Part shown: positions 34,283 to 45,758 of the stretch, piece by piece
Position numbering within the stretch: position 1 is the first letter of the stretch
Layout of the letters: each line of letters begins with the position of its first letter
Source: Micrococcus sp023147585
Lineage (GTDB): Bacteria > Actinomycetota > Actinomycetes > Actinomycetales > Micrococcaceae
Direction: 5' to 3'
Length of the DNA stretch: 64,000 bases
Assembly: GCF_044872765.1 (NCBI RefSeq)
Contig: NZ_CP085253.1
Location: forward strand, 372,001-436,000
Made by a program: the position numbers and the translations under genes
Notes under the pieces: generated by a model
Told to the model about the DNA's origin: nothing
The model's database searches: none
What the model saw: the letters and a program-made list of their open reading frames with translations, nothing else

Positions 34283-34966
34283 TCACCAGCCGCGCTCGGC
34301 CCACTCCGGCAGGTGCGGCCGCTCGTCGCCGAGCGTGGTCGAGTCGCCGTGGCCGGGGTGGACGTGCGTGTCGTCGTCGTAGACGTCGAAGAGGCGCGCG
34401 GTGACGTCGGCGAGCAGGGAGGCGAACCGCTCCGGATCCTTCTCCGTGCTGCCCACGCCGCCGGGGAAGAGGGAGTCTCCGGTGAAGAGCAGGGTCGCCT
34501 CGTCGGGGCCGGGCTCGTAGGCCAGGGCGATCGAGCCCGGGGTGTGGCCGCGCAGGGCGATCACGTCGAGCACGAGGCCGTCCACGGCGATCCGGTCGCC
34601 CTGGCCGACGGCCCGGTCGATCTGCACGCCGGACTCCTCGGCGATGGCGGCGGCGTCGTCGGCCCCGGCGTAGAGGACCGCCTCCTCGTGGGCCCCGGCG
34701 ACCTCGGCGAGCGCCCGGACGTGGTCCCAGTGGCGGTGCGTCGTGACGATCGCCGCGAGCCAGGTCTCGCACGGGGTGTCGACGTCGGCCGAGGCCAGCA
34801 GCGCCTCGATCGCGTCCGCGTCGTCTGCGGCGTCGATCAGCACCTGTGCTCCCGTCGTCTTGGAGGTCAGGAGGTACACGTCGTTGTCCATCGCGGAGAC
34901 GGGGCGGACGCGCACGGAGATTCCCGGCAGGTCGTGCAGGACGCGGTTCTTCGAGGTCGCGGGCAT
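34283..34966 (-). CDS. Metallo-beta-lactamase fold hydrolase
   Basis: 227-residue member of the glyoxalase II-like MBL group. Zinc ligands are clear: THRHWDH (about 76-82), GHTPGSIAL, TGDSLF and HPGHGDST. A thioester hydrolase or persulfide-linked activity is usual for such short relatives; the substrate is unknown. A CACACT -10-like hexamer is seven bases from the ATG, so it may be leaderless. First gene of a minus-strand run with the helicase and hydrolase. Divergent from uvrA. Confidence 0.85.
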   Translation of the reverse strand: MPATSKNRVLHDLPGISVRVRPVSAMDNDVYLLTSKTTGAQVLIDAADDADAIEALLASADVDTPCETWLAAIVTTHRHWDHVRALAEVAGAHEEAVLYAGADDAAAIAEESGVQIDRAVGQGDRIAVDGLVLDVIALRGHTPGSIALAYEPGPDEATLLFTGDSLFPGGVGSTEKDPERFASLLADVTARLFDVYDDDTHVHPGHGDSTTLGDERPHLPEWAERGW

Positions 34967-35058
34967 GCGGACCAGTGTGGCCGAAAGGCCCCGGAGGCGC
35001 CAGGGGCGGACCGGCTCCGCCGCGCGGGGAGTCCCCCTGCCGTGTCCGGTGCCCCGCC

Positions 35059-35064
35059 TACACT
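35059..35064 (+). promoter_or_regulatory. -10 hexamer of uvrA (leaderless)
   Basis: TACACT six bases before the GTG at 35071; no Shine-Dalgarno. It supports GTG as the true start. Confidence 0.6.
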
Positions 35065-35070
35065 GGCCGG

Positions 35071-38088
<3,018 letters not shown>

Positions 38089-38130
38089 CATGACCCGATT
38101 CCCGACCACACGCTGAAGGGCGGAGACACC

Positions 38131-38814
38131 ATGGCCACCTCGGAGCCCATCCGCCGGTCCGCGGCGGCGTTCCTGCGTCTGTCGTGCCGGCCGGAGGTGA
38201 CCGGCCTCGAGAACGTTCCCGCGTCCGGGCCGTTCATCCTCGCCTCCAACCACCTCTCCTTCTTCGACTCCGTGATCCTCCAGGCGCTCGCCCCGCGCCC
38301 GGTCGCGTTCTTCGCCAAGGCGGAGTACTTCACGGGCGCCGGGCCCCGAGGCCGCGCCCAGAGGTGGTTCTTCGACGCCGTCGGATCGATCCCCGTGGAG
38401 CGCGGGGAGCAGGCGGCCTCCGTCGCGGCCCTGGACCAGCTGGTGGGCCTGATCGAGGCCGGCCAGGGCGTGGGCATCTACCCCGAGGGCACCCGCAGCC
38501 GCGACGGGCGCCTCTACCGCGGACGCACGGGCGCGGCATGGCTCGCGCTCACCACGGGCGCCCCCGTGGTCCCGGTCGGCCTGCGCGGCACCGAGGGCCT
38601 CCAGCCCCCCGGCACCAACGGGTTCCGCCCGCACCGCTTCACCCTCGCGGCAGGCGAGCCGCTCGACTTCGGGCACCCCGGCCGCCGGCACGCCCTGCCG
38701 CAGCGGCGCGAGGCCACCGAGGCGATCATGGCCGCGATCGCCGCGCTCTCCGGCCAGGAGCGCGTGGACACGTACAACGCCGCGCCGTCGTCGGACCAGG
38801 GCGCCCGTGGCTGA
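38131..38814 (+). CDS. plsC: 1-acyl-sn-glycerol-3-phosphate acyltransferase
   Basis: Membrane-bound acyltransferase making phosphatidic acid for phospholipids, 227 residues. Motif I NHLSFFDS (NHx4D catalytic pair), motif II AFFAKAEYF, motif III YPEGTRSRDGRLYRGRTG and motif IV APVVPVGLRG are in order. It overlaps uvrC by 8 bp and so begins a coupled chain with uvrC, rapZ and yvcK. Related acyltransferases share these motifs, so the exact acceptor is a family inference. Confidence 0.88.
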   Translation: MATSEPIRRSAAAFLRLSCRPEVTGLENVPASGPFILASNHLSFFDSVILQALAPRPVAFFAKAEYFTGAGPRGRAQRWFFDAVGSIPVERGEQAASVAALDQLVGLIEAGQGVGIYPEGTRSRDGRLYRGRTGAAWLALTTGAPVVPVGLRGTEGLQPPGTNGFRPHRFTLAAGEPLDFGHPGRRHALPQRREATEAIMAAIAALSGQERVDTYNAAPSSDQGARG

Positions 38815-40771
38815 TCCGTCCACCTACCGCCCCGCGCCGGGCGAGATCTCCACGTCCCCGGGCGTGTACCGCTTCCGGGACGCGGACGGCCGCGTCGTCT
38901 ACGTGGGCAAGGCGAAGAACCTCCGGTCGCGCCTGAGCTCCTACTTCCAGGACCCGGCCCGGCTGGCCACCAAGACCCGCACCATGGTCTTCACCGCGGC
39001 CGCCGTGGAGTGGACCGTGGTGGGCTCGGAGCTCGAGGCGCTGCAGCTCGAGTACACCTGGATCAAGCAGTACCGGCCCCGCTTCAACATCATGTACCGG
39101 GACGACAAGTCCTACCCCTACCTCGCCGTGACCATGAACGAGCAGTTCCCGCGCGTGCAGGTGATGCGTGGGGACAAGCGGCCCGGCGTGAAGTACTTCG
39201 GGCCCTTCCACCCCGCCAAGGCCATCCGCGAGACCGTGGACCTCATGCTGCGCGTCTTTCCCGTGCGCACGTGCTCCGCGGGGGTGTTCCGGCGCGCGCA
39301 GGCCCAGGACCGCCCGTGCCTGCTCGGCTACATCGGCAAGTGCTCCGCCCCGTGCGTGGGGCGGATCAGCCCGGCCGAGCACCGCGAGCTCGCACAGGAC
39401 TTCTGCGACTTCATGGCCGGGGACGCGACCCGCTTCATCCGCGAGCTCGAGGCGGCCATGGGGGACGCCGTCGCGGACCTGCGCTACGAGGACGCCGCCC
39501 GCCTGCGCGACGACGTCGCCGCCCTGCGCCGCGTGTTCGAGCGCAACGCCGTGGTGCTCCCGGAGAACACCGAGGCGGACATCTTCGCCCTCCACTCGGA
39601 CGAGCTGGAGACCGCCGTGCAGGTGTTCCACATCCGCCAGGGCCGCATCCGCGGCCAGCGGGGCTGGGTCATGGACCGCGTGGAGGACGTGGGGGAGGAC
39701 GTCATGGTGGAGGAGCTGCTCAAGCAGGTCTACGGCGACGCCGCGGACACCGAGCGGATCCCCGCCGAGGTCCTCGTGCCCGTGATGCCGAGCGAGGCGG
39801 AGCAGCTGACCGAGTGGCTCTCCGGGCTGCGCGGGGCCCGGGTCTCCATCCGCGTCCCGCAGCGCGGCGCCAAGCAGGACCTCCTGGGCACGGTGCGCCA
39901 GAATGCGGAGATGGCCCTCGGCCTCCATAAGTCGCGCCGCACGGGGGACCTCACCGCGCGCTCGGCCGCCCTGACCGAGCTGCAGGAGGCCCTGGAGATC
40001 GCCGAACCCCTGCTGCGCATCGAGTGCTACGACATCTCGCACTCGCAGGGCACCGACGTGGTCGGCTCGATGGTGGTCATGGAGGACGGCCTGGCCAAGA
40101 AGAAGGACTACCGCCGCTTCAACGTCACCGGTGAGGCAGCGCGGGACGACACCGCGTCCCTGCGGGACGTGCTGCGCCGCCGGTTCTCCCGGCTCGCCGC
40201 CGAACGCCGCGAGGGCGTGCCCCTGACGGGGCAGATCGCCGAGGACGGCGAGACCGGGTCGGAGGAGCGCCGGTTCGCGTACCCGCCCTCGCTCGTCGTC
40301 GTCGACGGCGGCGCTCCCCAGGTGGCGGCCGCGGCCGAGGTGCTCGCCGAGCTCGGCCTCGAGGACCTCCCCGTGGTCGGCCTCGCCAAACGGCTCGAGG
40401 AGGTGTGGCTGCCCGGGGACGAGTTCCCCCTGGTCCTGCCGCGCAGCTCCGAGGGGCTGTTCCTGCTGCAGCGCATCCGCGACGAGTCCCACCGGTTCGC
40501 CATCGCCGGCCACCGCTCCCGGCGGACGAAGGGCATGACCGCCTCCGTCCTGGACGAGGTGCCCGGCCTGGGCCCCGCCAAGCGCCAGGCGCTGCTCACC
40601 CACTTCGGCTCGACGGAGCGCATGCGGGCGGCCGGCATCGAGGGGCTCACGGAGGTGGCCGGCATCGGACCCCGCCTCGCCGAGGCCGTGCACACGGCGC
40701 TGACGGCGTCGGCACCGGCGCCCGCAGACCCCTCTGTCGCGTCCGCCCCGGCGGATACAGTGACCCCATGA
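38807..40771 (+). CDS. uvrC: Excinuclease ABC subunit C
   Basis: Dual-incision nuclease of excision repair, 654 residues. GIY-YIG domain at the N-terminus (GVYRFRDADGRVVYVGKAKN), a cysteine cluster (CSAGVFRRAQAQDRPCLLGY), a UVR motif near 220 for UvrB contact, the RNase H-like nuclease (IECYDISHSQGTDVVGSMVV and VVDGGAPQVAAA), and C-terminal helix-hairpin-helix repeats (VPGLGPAKRQALL, VAGIGPRLAEAV). GTG start inside the plsC 3' end. The stop overlaps the rapZ ATG (ATGA), and the rapZ promoter lies in its last codons. Confidence 0.96.
   Translation: MADPSTYRPAPGEISTSPGVYRFRDADGRVVYVGKAKNLRSRLSSYFQDPARLATKTRTMVFTAAAVEWTVVGSELEALQLEYTWIKQYRPRFNIMYRDDKSYPYLAVTMNEQFPRVQVMRGDKRPGVKYFGPFHPAKAIRETVDLMLRVFPVRTCSAGVFRRAQAQDRPCLLGYIGKCSAPCVGRISPAEHRELAQDFCDFMAGDATRFIRELEAAMGDAVADLRYEDAARLRDDVAALRRVFERNAVVLPENTEADIFALHSDELETAVQVFHIRQGRIRGQRGWVMDRVEDVGEDVMVEELLKQVYGDAADTERIPAEVLVPVMPSEAEQLTEWLSGLRGARVSIRVPQRGAKQDLLGTVRQNAEMALGLHKSRRTGDLTARSAALTELQEALEIAEPLLRIECYDISHSQGTDVVGSMVVMEDGLAKKKDYRRFNVTGEAARDDTASLRDVLRRRFSRLAAERREGVPLTGQIAEDGETGSEERRFAYPPSLVVVDGGAPQVAAAAEVLAELGLEDLPVVGLAKRLEEVWLPGDEFPLVLPRSSEGLFLLQRIRDESHRFAIAGHRSRRTKGMTASVLDEVPGLGPAKRQALLTHFGSTERMRAAGIEGLTEVAGIGPRLAEAVHTALTASAPAPADPSVASAPADTVTP
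40756..40761 (+). promoter_or_regulatory. -10 hexamer of rapZ inside uvrC (leaderless)
   Basis: TACAGT six bases before the rapZ ATG at 40768, within the last uvrC codons. rapZ can thus be made both from read-through and from its own leaderless mRNA. Confidence 0.55.
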
Positions 40772-41664
40772 CCGCTCCGAGTCTGCAGCCCGAGAAGCCC
40801 CCGTCCCCCGAGGTCGTCGTCATCACGGGCATGGCCGGCGCCGGCCGCACGACCGCGGCCCACGCCCTCGAGGACCACGGCTGGTACGTGGTCGAGAACA
40901 TGCCCCCGCAGCTCTTCGTCACCCTCGCGGACCTTGTGGCCCGCTCTCCCGAGGCGTTCGCGCGCGTGGCCATCGTGGTGGACATGCGCTCCCGCACGTA
41001 CGTGGAGGCGCTGTGGACCGCGCTCCAGCAACTCGAGAACAACGGCGTGGAGTTCCGCATGGTCTACCTCGAGGCGGAGGACGAGGTGCTCGTGCGCCGC
41101 TTCGAGGCGGGCCGCCGCCCTCATCCGCTGCAGGGCAACGCCCGGCTCCTCGACGGGATCCAGGCGGAGCGGGAGGTCCTCGCGGACCTGCGCGCCCGCG
41201 CCGACGTCGTGGTGGACACCTCGAACCTGAACGTGCACGGGCTGGCCACGGAGATCACCCAGCTCTTCTCCGAGTCCGGCACCATCACCCTACGCCTGAA
41301 CATCATGAGCTTCGGGTTCAAGTACGGACTCCCCGCGGACGCCAACTTCGTGGCGGACATGCGCTTCATCCCCAACCCGCACTGGGTGCCCGAGCTGCGC
41401 CCGTTCACGGGCCGCGAGGAGCAGGTCTCGGACTACGTGCTGCAGCAGCCGGGCGTGCAGGAGTTCCTCTCCGCGTACACGGCGGCCCTCGTCCCCGCCT
41501 TCGAGGGGTACCGCCGCGAGAACAAGCACTATGCGACCCTCGCTGTCGGGTGCACCGGCGGCAAGCACCGCTCGGTGGCGGTCGTGGAGGAGCTGGCCCG
41601 CCGGCTGGCCCAGCGCCCGCACGTGAGCGTGCACGTGCAGCACCGGGACGTGGGCCGCGAATGA
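40768..41664 (+). CDS. rapZ: RapZ/YvcJ nucleotide-binding protein
   Basis: 298-residue P-loop protein. In E. coli RapZ controls glmS through small RNAs; in Gram-positive bacteria YvcJ is an NTP-binding partner gene of yvcK. The Walker A is GMAGAGRTT (residues 21-29), with Arg for Lys as is usual in actinobacterial relatives. The C-terminal region has FGFKYGLPADANFVADMRF, NPHWVPELRPFTG and the GCTGGKHRSVAVVEEL motif. The role in this organism is inferred from the conserved rapZ-yvcK-whiA order. The stop overlaps the yvcK ATG. Confidence 0.93.
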   Translation: MTAPSLQPEKPPSPEVVVITGMAGAGRTTAAHALEDHGWYVVENMPPQLFVTLADLVARSPEAFARVAIVVDMRSRTYVEALWTALQQLENNGVEFRMVYLEAEDEVLVRRFEAGRRPHPLQGNARLLDGIQAEREVLADLRARADVVVDTSNLNVHGLATEITQLFSESGTITLRLNIMSFGFKYGLPADANFVADMRFIPNPHWVPELRPFTGREEQVSDYVLQQPGVQEFLSAYTAALVPAFEGYRRENKHYATLAVGCTGGKHRSVAVVEELARRLAQRPHVSVHVQHRDVGRE

Positions 41665-42707
41665 CGTCCCCCCTCACGGGCCAGCTGCCCCTGCCCCCCG
41701 GATCCGACGGCCGCGGGGGAGTGCGCACCCCGGGCGCCGCCCGCCCCGGCGTGCGGGTCACCGCCCTCGGGGGCGGCCACGGCCTCTACGCCTCCCTCTC
41801 CGCGCTGCGGCTCGTGGCCGGCCACCTCACGGCCGTCGTCACGGTGGCCGACGACGGCGGCTCCTCCGGCACGATCCGCAAGGAGATGGCGGTCCTGCCG
41901 CCCGGGGACCTCCGCATGGCGCTGGCCGCCCTGTGCGACGACACGGACTGGGGCCGCACGTGGGCGCAGGTGATGCAGCACCGCTTCCGCTCCACCGAGG
42001 TGCCCGCCCATGAGGCGACGCTGGACAACCACGCGCTCGGCAACCTGTTGATCGTCGCGCTCTGGGAGCTGCTCGGCGACCCCGTGGACGGGCTGCGCTG
42101 GGCCGGCGCGCTCCTGCGCGCCCACGGGGAGGTCCTGCCGATCTCCCGCACGCCCCTGACGATCGAGGGCGACGTGCTCAGCTCCGACGCCGAGGGCCGG
42201 CTGCGCACGCGCCGTGTCGAGGGGCAGGTGGCGCTGGCTCGGGCCGCGCTCGAGGGGCGCGTCACGGGCGTACGCCTCAACCCTTCGGACGCCGTGCCCG
42301 CCCCCGAGGCGCTGTCCGCCATCGAGCTGGCCGACTGGGTCGTCATCGGCCCCGGATCCCTCTACACGTCCGTCCTGCCGCACCTGCTCATGGCGGACGT
42401 GCGGGCGGCCCTGAGCGCCACGCCCGCGCGTCGCCTGTACCTCATGAACCTGCACACCGGGACGCAGGAGACCACGGGCCTCACCCACGCCGACCACCTC
42501 GCCGTGCTGCACTCCCACGCCCCCGACCTGCGGCTCGACGTCGTGATCGCGGACGCGGACGCGGTCCAGGACCGCGCCGAGGTCGTGCGGGCCGCCCGCC
42601 GCATGGGCGCGCGCGTCGTCTTCAGTAGAGTGGGCAGTGCCCTCGACCCGCAGGTCCACGACCCGCTGCGCCTGGCCGTGGCGATCGACGAGGCCATGAC
42701 CGACTGA
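41661..42707 (+). CDS. yvcK: YvcK/CuvA-type gluconeogenesis factor
   Basis: 348-residue UDP-sugar-binding protein of the YvcK family, needed in Bacillus for growth on gluconeogenic carbon and for cell shape. It has VTALGGGHGLYASLSALR near the N-terminus, VADDGGSSGTIRKEM, LPPGDLRMALAAL, the HALGNLLIVALWE stretch and the IGPGSLYTSVLPHLL motif. ATG overlaps the rapZ stop (ATGA). The first ~30 residues are Pro/Gly-rich and not conserved. WhiA follows after 53 bp. Confidence 0.93.
   Translation: MTSPLTGQLPLPPGSDGRGGVRTPGAARPGVRVTALGGGHGLYASLSALRLVAGHLTAVVTVADDGGSSGTIRKEMAVLPPGDLRMALAALCDDTDWGRTWAQVMQHRFRSTEVPAHEATLDNHALGNLLIVALWELLGDPVDGLRWAGALLRAHGEVLPISRTPLTIEGDVLSSDAEGRLRTRRVEGQVALARAALEGRVTGVRLNPSDAVPAPEALSAIELADWVVIGPGSLYTSVLPHLLMADVRAALSATPARRLYLMNLHTGTQETTGLTHADHLAVLHSHAPDLRLDVVIADADAVQDRAEVVRAARRMGARVVFSRVGSALDPQVHDPLRLAVAIDEAMTD
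42626..42631 (+). promoter_or_regulatory. Possible -10 hexamer for whiA inside yvcK
   Basis: TAGAGT within yvcK, 130 bp before the whiA start. It fits the consensus used elsewhere in the window, but the distance is long, so this is only a candidate internal promoter. Confidence 0.3.
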
Positions 42708-42760
42708 TCGCGTCGGCGGCGGCCGCCCATCCGGGCGCAGACCCCAGAAGGAGGCCGAGC

Positions 42761-43723
42761 GTGGCCCTGACCATGACCCTGAAGGAAGAGCTGGCGCGCG
42801 TGCCGGTGGGCTCGACGTCCGAGCGGCGGGCGGAGACCGCCGCCATGCTCCGGTTCGCCGGGGGGCTGCACCTCGTCTCCGGCCGCGTGGTCATCGAGGC
42901 CGAGCTGGACCACGGGGCGAGCGCCCGCCGCCTCCGGGCCGCGATCACGGAGCTGTACGGCCACACGACCGAGATCGTGGTGGTCTCGGGCGGGAACCTG
43001 CGCCGGGGCCAGCGCTACGTCATCCGCGTGGTGCGGGGCGGCGGGGACCTCGCGCGGCAGTCCGGGCTGCTGGACCTTCGCGGCCGCCCCGTGCGGGGCC
43101 TGCCGGCGGTGCTCGTGAACGGCACCCGCGGGGACACCGCCGCCGTGTGGCGCGGCGCCCTGCTCGCCCACGGCTCGCTCACGGAGCCCGGCCGCTCCGC
43201 CGCCCTCGAGGTCACCACGCCCGGCCCGGAGGCAGCCCTCGCCCTCGTCGGCGCCGCGCGGCGCCTCGGCGTCGGCGCCAAGGCCCGCGAGGTCCGCCAG
43301 GCGGACCGCGTCGTCGTGCGGGACGGCGAGGGGATCGCGACCCTCCTGACGGCGGTGGGCGCGGAGCAGACCGCCACGCTGTGGCAGGAGCGGCGCGAGC
43401 GCAAGGAGGTCCGGGCCACGGCCAACCGGCTCGCCAACTTCGACGACGCCAACCTGCGCCGCTCGGCCCAGGCCGCCGTCGCCGCCGGGGCCCGCGTGGA
43501 GCGCGCCCTCGAGATCCTCGGCGCAGACGTGCCGGACCACCTGCTCGAGGCCGGACGCCTCCGGATCGCCCACAAGGAGGCCTCCCTCGACGAGCTCGGC
43601 CGCCTCGCGGACCCGCCCATGACGAAGGACGCGATCGCCGGTCGCATCCGCCGCCTCCTGGCGATGGCCGACAAGCGGGCCGCGGAGCAGGGACTGCCGG
43701 GGGCCTCCCCCACCGGATCCTGA
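42761..43723 (+). CDS. whiA: WhiA sporulation/division regulator
   Basis: DNA-binding protein with an N-terminal LAGLIDADG homing-endonuclease-like domain and a C-terminal helix-turn-helix, 320 residues. In Streptomyces it activates sporulation septation genes; in non-sporulating bacteria it affects division and chromosome segregation. Seen here: LKEELARVPV at the start, ETAAMLRFAGGLHL, GTRGDTAAVWRGALLAHGSL, NRLANFDDANLRRSA and SLDELGRLADPPMTKDAIAG for the helix-turn-helix. GTG start six bases after AGAAGGAGG. It ends the uvrC-rapZ-yvcK-whiA unit. Confidence 0.95.
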   Translation: MALTMTLKEELARVPVGSTSERRAETAAMLRFAGGLHLVSGRVVIEAELDHGASARRLRAAITELYGHTTEIVVVSGGNLRRGQRYVIRVVRGGGDLARQSGLLDLRGRPVRGLPAVLVNGTRGDTAAVWRGALLAHGSLTEPGRSAALEVTTPGPEAALALVGAARRLGVGAKAREVRQADRVVVRDGEGIATLLTAVGAEQTATLWQERRERKEVRATANRLANFDDANLRRSAQAAVAAGARVERALEILGADVPDHLLEAGRLRIAHKEASLDELGRLADPPMTKDAIAGRIRRLLAMADKRAAEQGLPGASPTGS

Positions 43724-43753
43724 ACCCCGGATCCAGCGCACCGATCCCGCGCT

Positions 43754-43785
43754 CCGGATCCCGAGCGCCGGATCCCGAGTGCCGG
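43754..43785. repeat. Short tandem GGATCCCGAG repeat after whiA
   Basis: Two adjacent 14-bp copies of CCGGATCCCGAGYG (43754-43767 and 43768-43781) followed by a partial CCGG. Further GGATCC-like blocks occur from 43717. The 198-bp gap between whiA and sodA otherwise holds only the GAAGGAGGAAG ribosome site before sodA and no clear TANNNT promoter. Confidence 0.5.
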
Positions 43786-43921
43786 GGCGGTGGGCCATGG
43801 CGCCGCAGGGCCCCGCGCTACCAGAATGGTGGTGTACGGAATACGCCGCCGAGAGGCGGAGTTCGCACCAGGTGACGGCCACGGGCGCCCCGCCCGCGGT
43901 CCCGCCGACGAAGGAGGAAGC

Positions 43922-44548
43922 ATGACGGAGTACGTTCTGCCGGAGCTGGACTACGACTACGCCGCCCTGGAGCCGCACATCTCTGCGCGCATCATGGAGC
44001 TGCACCACTCGAAGCACCACGCCACCTACGTGAAGGGCGCCAACACGGCGCTCGAGAAGCTCGCCGCCGCCCGCGACGCCGAGGACTTCTCCGCCGTCAA
44101 CCAGCTCTCCAAGGACCTGGCGTTCAACCTCGGCGGCCACACGAACCACTCGATCTTCTGGAAGAACCTCTCCCCGGAGGGCGGCGACAAGCCCACGGGC
44201 GAGCTCGCCGCCGCGATCGACGATCACTTCGGCTCGTTCGAGAAGTTCCAGGCGCACTTCACCGCCGCCGCCCTCGGCATCCAGGGCTCCGGCTGGGCCG
44301 TGCTGGCCTACGAGCCCATCGGCGGCAACCTGGTCATCGAGCAGTTCTACGACCAGCAGAACGGCGTCCCCGTGGCGACCATCCCGCTGTTCCAGCTGGA
44401 CATGTGGGAGCACGCCTTCTACCTGGACTACCAGAACGTGAAGGCCGACTACGTGAAGGCGGTCTGGAACATCGTGAACTGGGCCGACGTCCAGGACCGC
44501 TTCGAGGCGGCCCGCTCCGGCGCCCGCGGCCTCGTCCTCCCGGCCTGA
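43922..44548 (+). CDS. sodA: Superoxide dismutase, Mn/Fe type
   Basis: Converts superoxide to oxygen and hydrogen peroxide; 208 residues, no signal peptide, so cytosolic. Metal ligands stand in ELHHSKHHATYV (H28), the GGHTNHSIFWKNL region and DMWEHAFYLDYQN. The GIQGSGWAVL strand and the YDQQNG glutamine suit a manganese or cambialistic enzyme more than the His found in mycobacterial FeSOD, but this needs assay. Near-perfect GAAGGAGGAAGC precedes the ATG. A strong hairpin terminator follows. Confidence 0.95.
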   Translation: MTEYVLPELDYDYAALEPHISARIMELHHSKHHATYVKGANTALEKLAAARDAEDFSAVNQLSKDLAFNLGGHTNHSIFWKNLSPEGGDKPTGELAAAIDDHFGSFEKFQAHFTAAALGIQGSGWAVLAYEPIGGNLVIEQFYDQQNGVPVATIPLFQLDMWEHAFYLDYQNVKADYVKAVWNIVNWADVQDRFEAARSGARGLVLPA

Positions 44549-44568
44549 CCCGCCCGACCCCGCAGCGC

Positions 44569-44616
44569 GAAGGGCGGCGCGCATCCTCCTCCACGGAGGC
44601 GTGAGCGCCGCCCTTC
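44569..44616 (+). terminator. Terminator after sodA
   Basis: GAAGGGCGGCGC (44569-44580) pairs with GCGCCGCCCTTC (44605-44616). Within the loop a second small hairpin CCTCC/GGAGG can form. It lies before gap. Confidence 0.8.
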
Positions 44617-44683
44617 GGCGTGTGCGGACGCAGGAACCCGAAGATCCCGAACCCCCAGAGCCAGATCGACAAGAGGGAACCCC

Positions 44684-45694
44684 ATGACCAAGATCGCCAT
44701 CAACGGATACGGCCGCATCGGACGCAACGCTGTCCGCGTGCTCCTCGAACAGGGCCACGACGACCTCGAGCTGGTCGCGGTGAACGACCTCGCGAGCACG
44801 GAGGACCTCTTCTGGCTCACCAAGTACGACACCATCCTCGGCCGATTCCCGGGCGAGCTGGAGCTCACCGACAAGGGCTTCCGCATCAACGGCAAGGAGG
44901 TGGCCTTCTTCTCCGAGAAGGACCCCTCCGCGCTGCCGTGGGGCGAGCTCGGCGTGGACGTCGTGGTGGAGTGCACGGGCATCTTCACCACGGGCCCGAA
45001 GGCCAAGGCCCACCTGGACGCGGGCGCCAAGAAGGTCCTGCTCTCCGCACCCGGCAAGGAGGTCGACGGCACCTTCGTGATGGGCGTCAACGAGGAGGAC
45101 TACGACTCGGCGTCCATGGACATCGTCTCCAACGCGTCCTGCACCACCAACTGCCTGGCCCCCATGGTCAAGGTGCTCAACGACGAGTTCGGCATCGTCG
45201 ACGGCATCATGACCACGATCCACGCGTACACGGGCGACCAGAACCTGCACGACAACGTGCACAAGAAGGACCGCCGCCGTGCCCGCGCCGCCGCGCAGAA
45301 CATGGTCCCCACCTCGACCGGCGCCGCCAAGGCGATCGGCGAGGTCATCCCGGAGCTCAAGGGCAAGCTGGACGGATTCGCGATGCGCGTGCCGACCATC
45401 ACCGGCTCCGCCACCGACCTCACCGTCGAGCTGACCCGCCACGTGGAGGTCGAGGAGGTCAACGAGGCCTTCCGCAGGGCGGCCGAGTCCGAGCGCCTCA
45501 AGGGCCGCCTCGTGTACTCCGAGGACCCGATCGTCTCCTCGGACATCGTGACCTCCCCGGCCGCGTGCACCTTCGACGCTCCCCTGACGAAGTCCATCGG
45601 CCAGACCGTGAAGATCATCGGCTGGTACGACAACGAGTACGGCTACACGTGCCAGCTCATGGACATGGCGTCCCACATGGGCCGCCAGCTCTGA
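44684..45694 (+). CDS. gap: Glyceraldehyde-3-phosphate dehydrogenase
   Basis: NAD-dependent oxidation of glyceraldehyde-3-phosphate to 1,3-bisphosphoglycerate; 336 residues. Rossmann start INGYGRIGRNAVRVLLEQ, catalytic SNASCTTNCLAP with C153, and the C-terminal WYDNEYGYTCQLMD are all intact. AGAGGGA precedes the ATG. In most actinobacteria gap, pgk and tpiA form one run; here a strong terminator and then an IS element separate gap from pgk. No clear TANNNT promoter is seen in the 67 bp after the sodA terminator. Confidence 0.97.
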   Translation: MTKIAINGYGRIGRNAVRVLLEQGHDDLELVAVNDLASTEDLFWLTKYDTILGRFPGELELTDKGFRINGKEVAFFSEKDPSALPWGELGVDVVVECTGIFTTGPKAKAHLDAGAKKVLLSAPGKEVDGTFVMGVNEEDYDSASMDIVSNASCTTNCLAPMVKVLNDEFGIVDGIMTTIHAYTGDQNLHDNVHKKDRRRARAAAQNMVPTSTGAAKAIGEVIPELKGKLDGFAMRVPTITGSATDLTVELTRHVEVEEVNEAFRRAAESERLKGRLVYSEDPIVSSDIVTSPAACTFDAPLTKSIGQTVKIIGWYDNEYGYTCQLMDMASHMGRQL

Positions 45695-45710
45695 CCTGCT
45701 GAGCACCCCC

Positions 45711-45750
45711 GACGGCCCGGCCCGGTGGCATACCACCGGGCCGGGCCGTC
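45711..45750 (+). terminator. Strong terminator after gap
   Basis: 18-bp perfect stem (45711-45728 with 45733-45750) and loop CATA, 16 bp after the gap stop. It ends gap transcription before the IS target site. Confidence 0.85.
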
Positions 45751-45752
45751 TG

Positions 45753-45758
45753 CCTAGA
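45753..45758. repeat. Target-site duplication, left copy
   Basis: CCTAGA directly before the left inverted repeat, identical to 46853-46858. It fits NCTAGN, the known IS481 target consensus, and supplies the TAG stop of the transposase on the minus strand. Confidence 0.9.

Noticed and set aside
40828..40854. Arg in place of Lys in the RapZ Walker A as a sign of inactivation
   Set aside because: GRS/GRT in this loop is usual in actinobacterial RapZ as I recall the family, so it is not evidence of decay. It differs from the CoaE-like fusion, where further motifs are lost.
43717..43790. CRISPR array
   Set aside because: Units are 14 bp, directly adjacent without spacers, with only two good copies.
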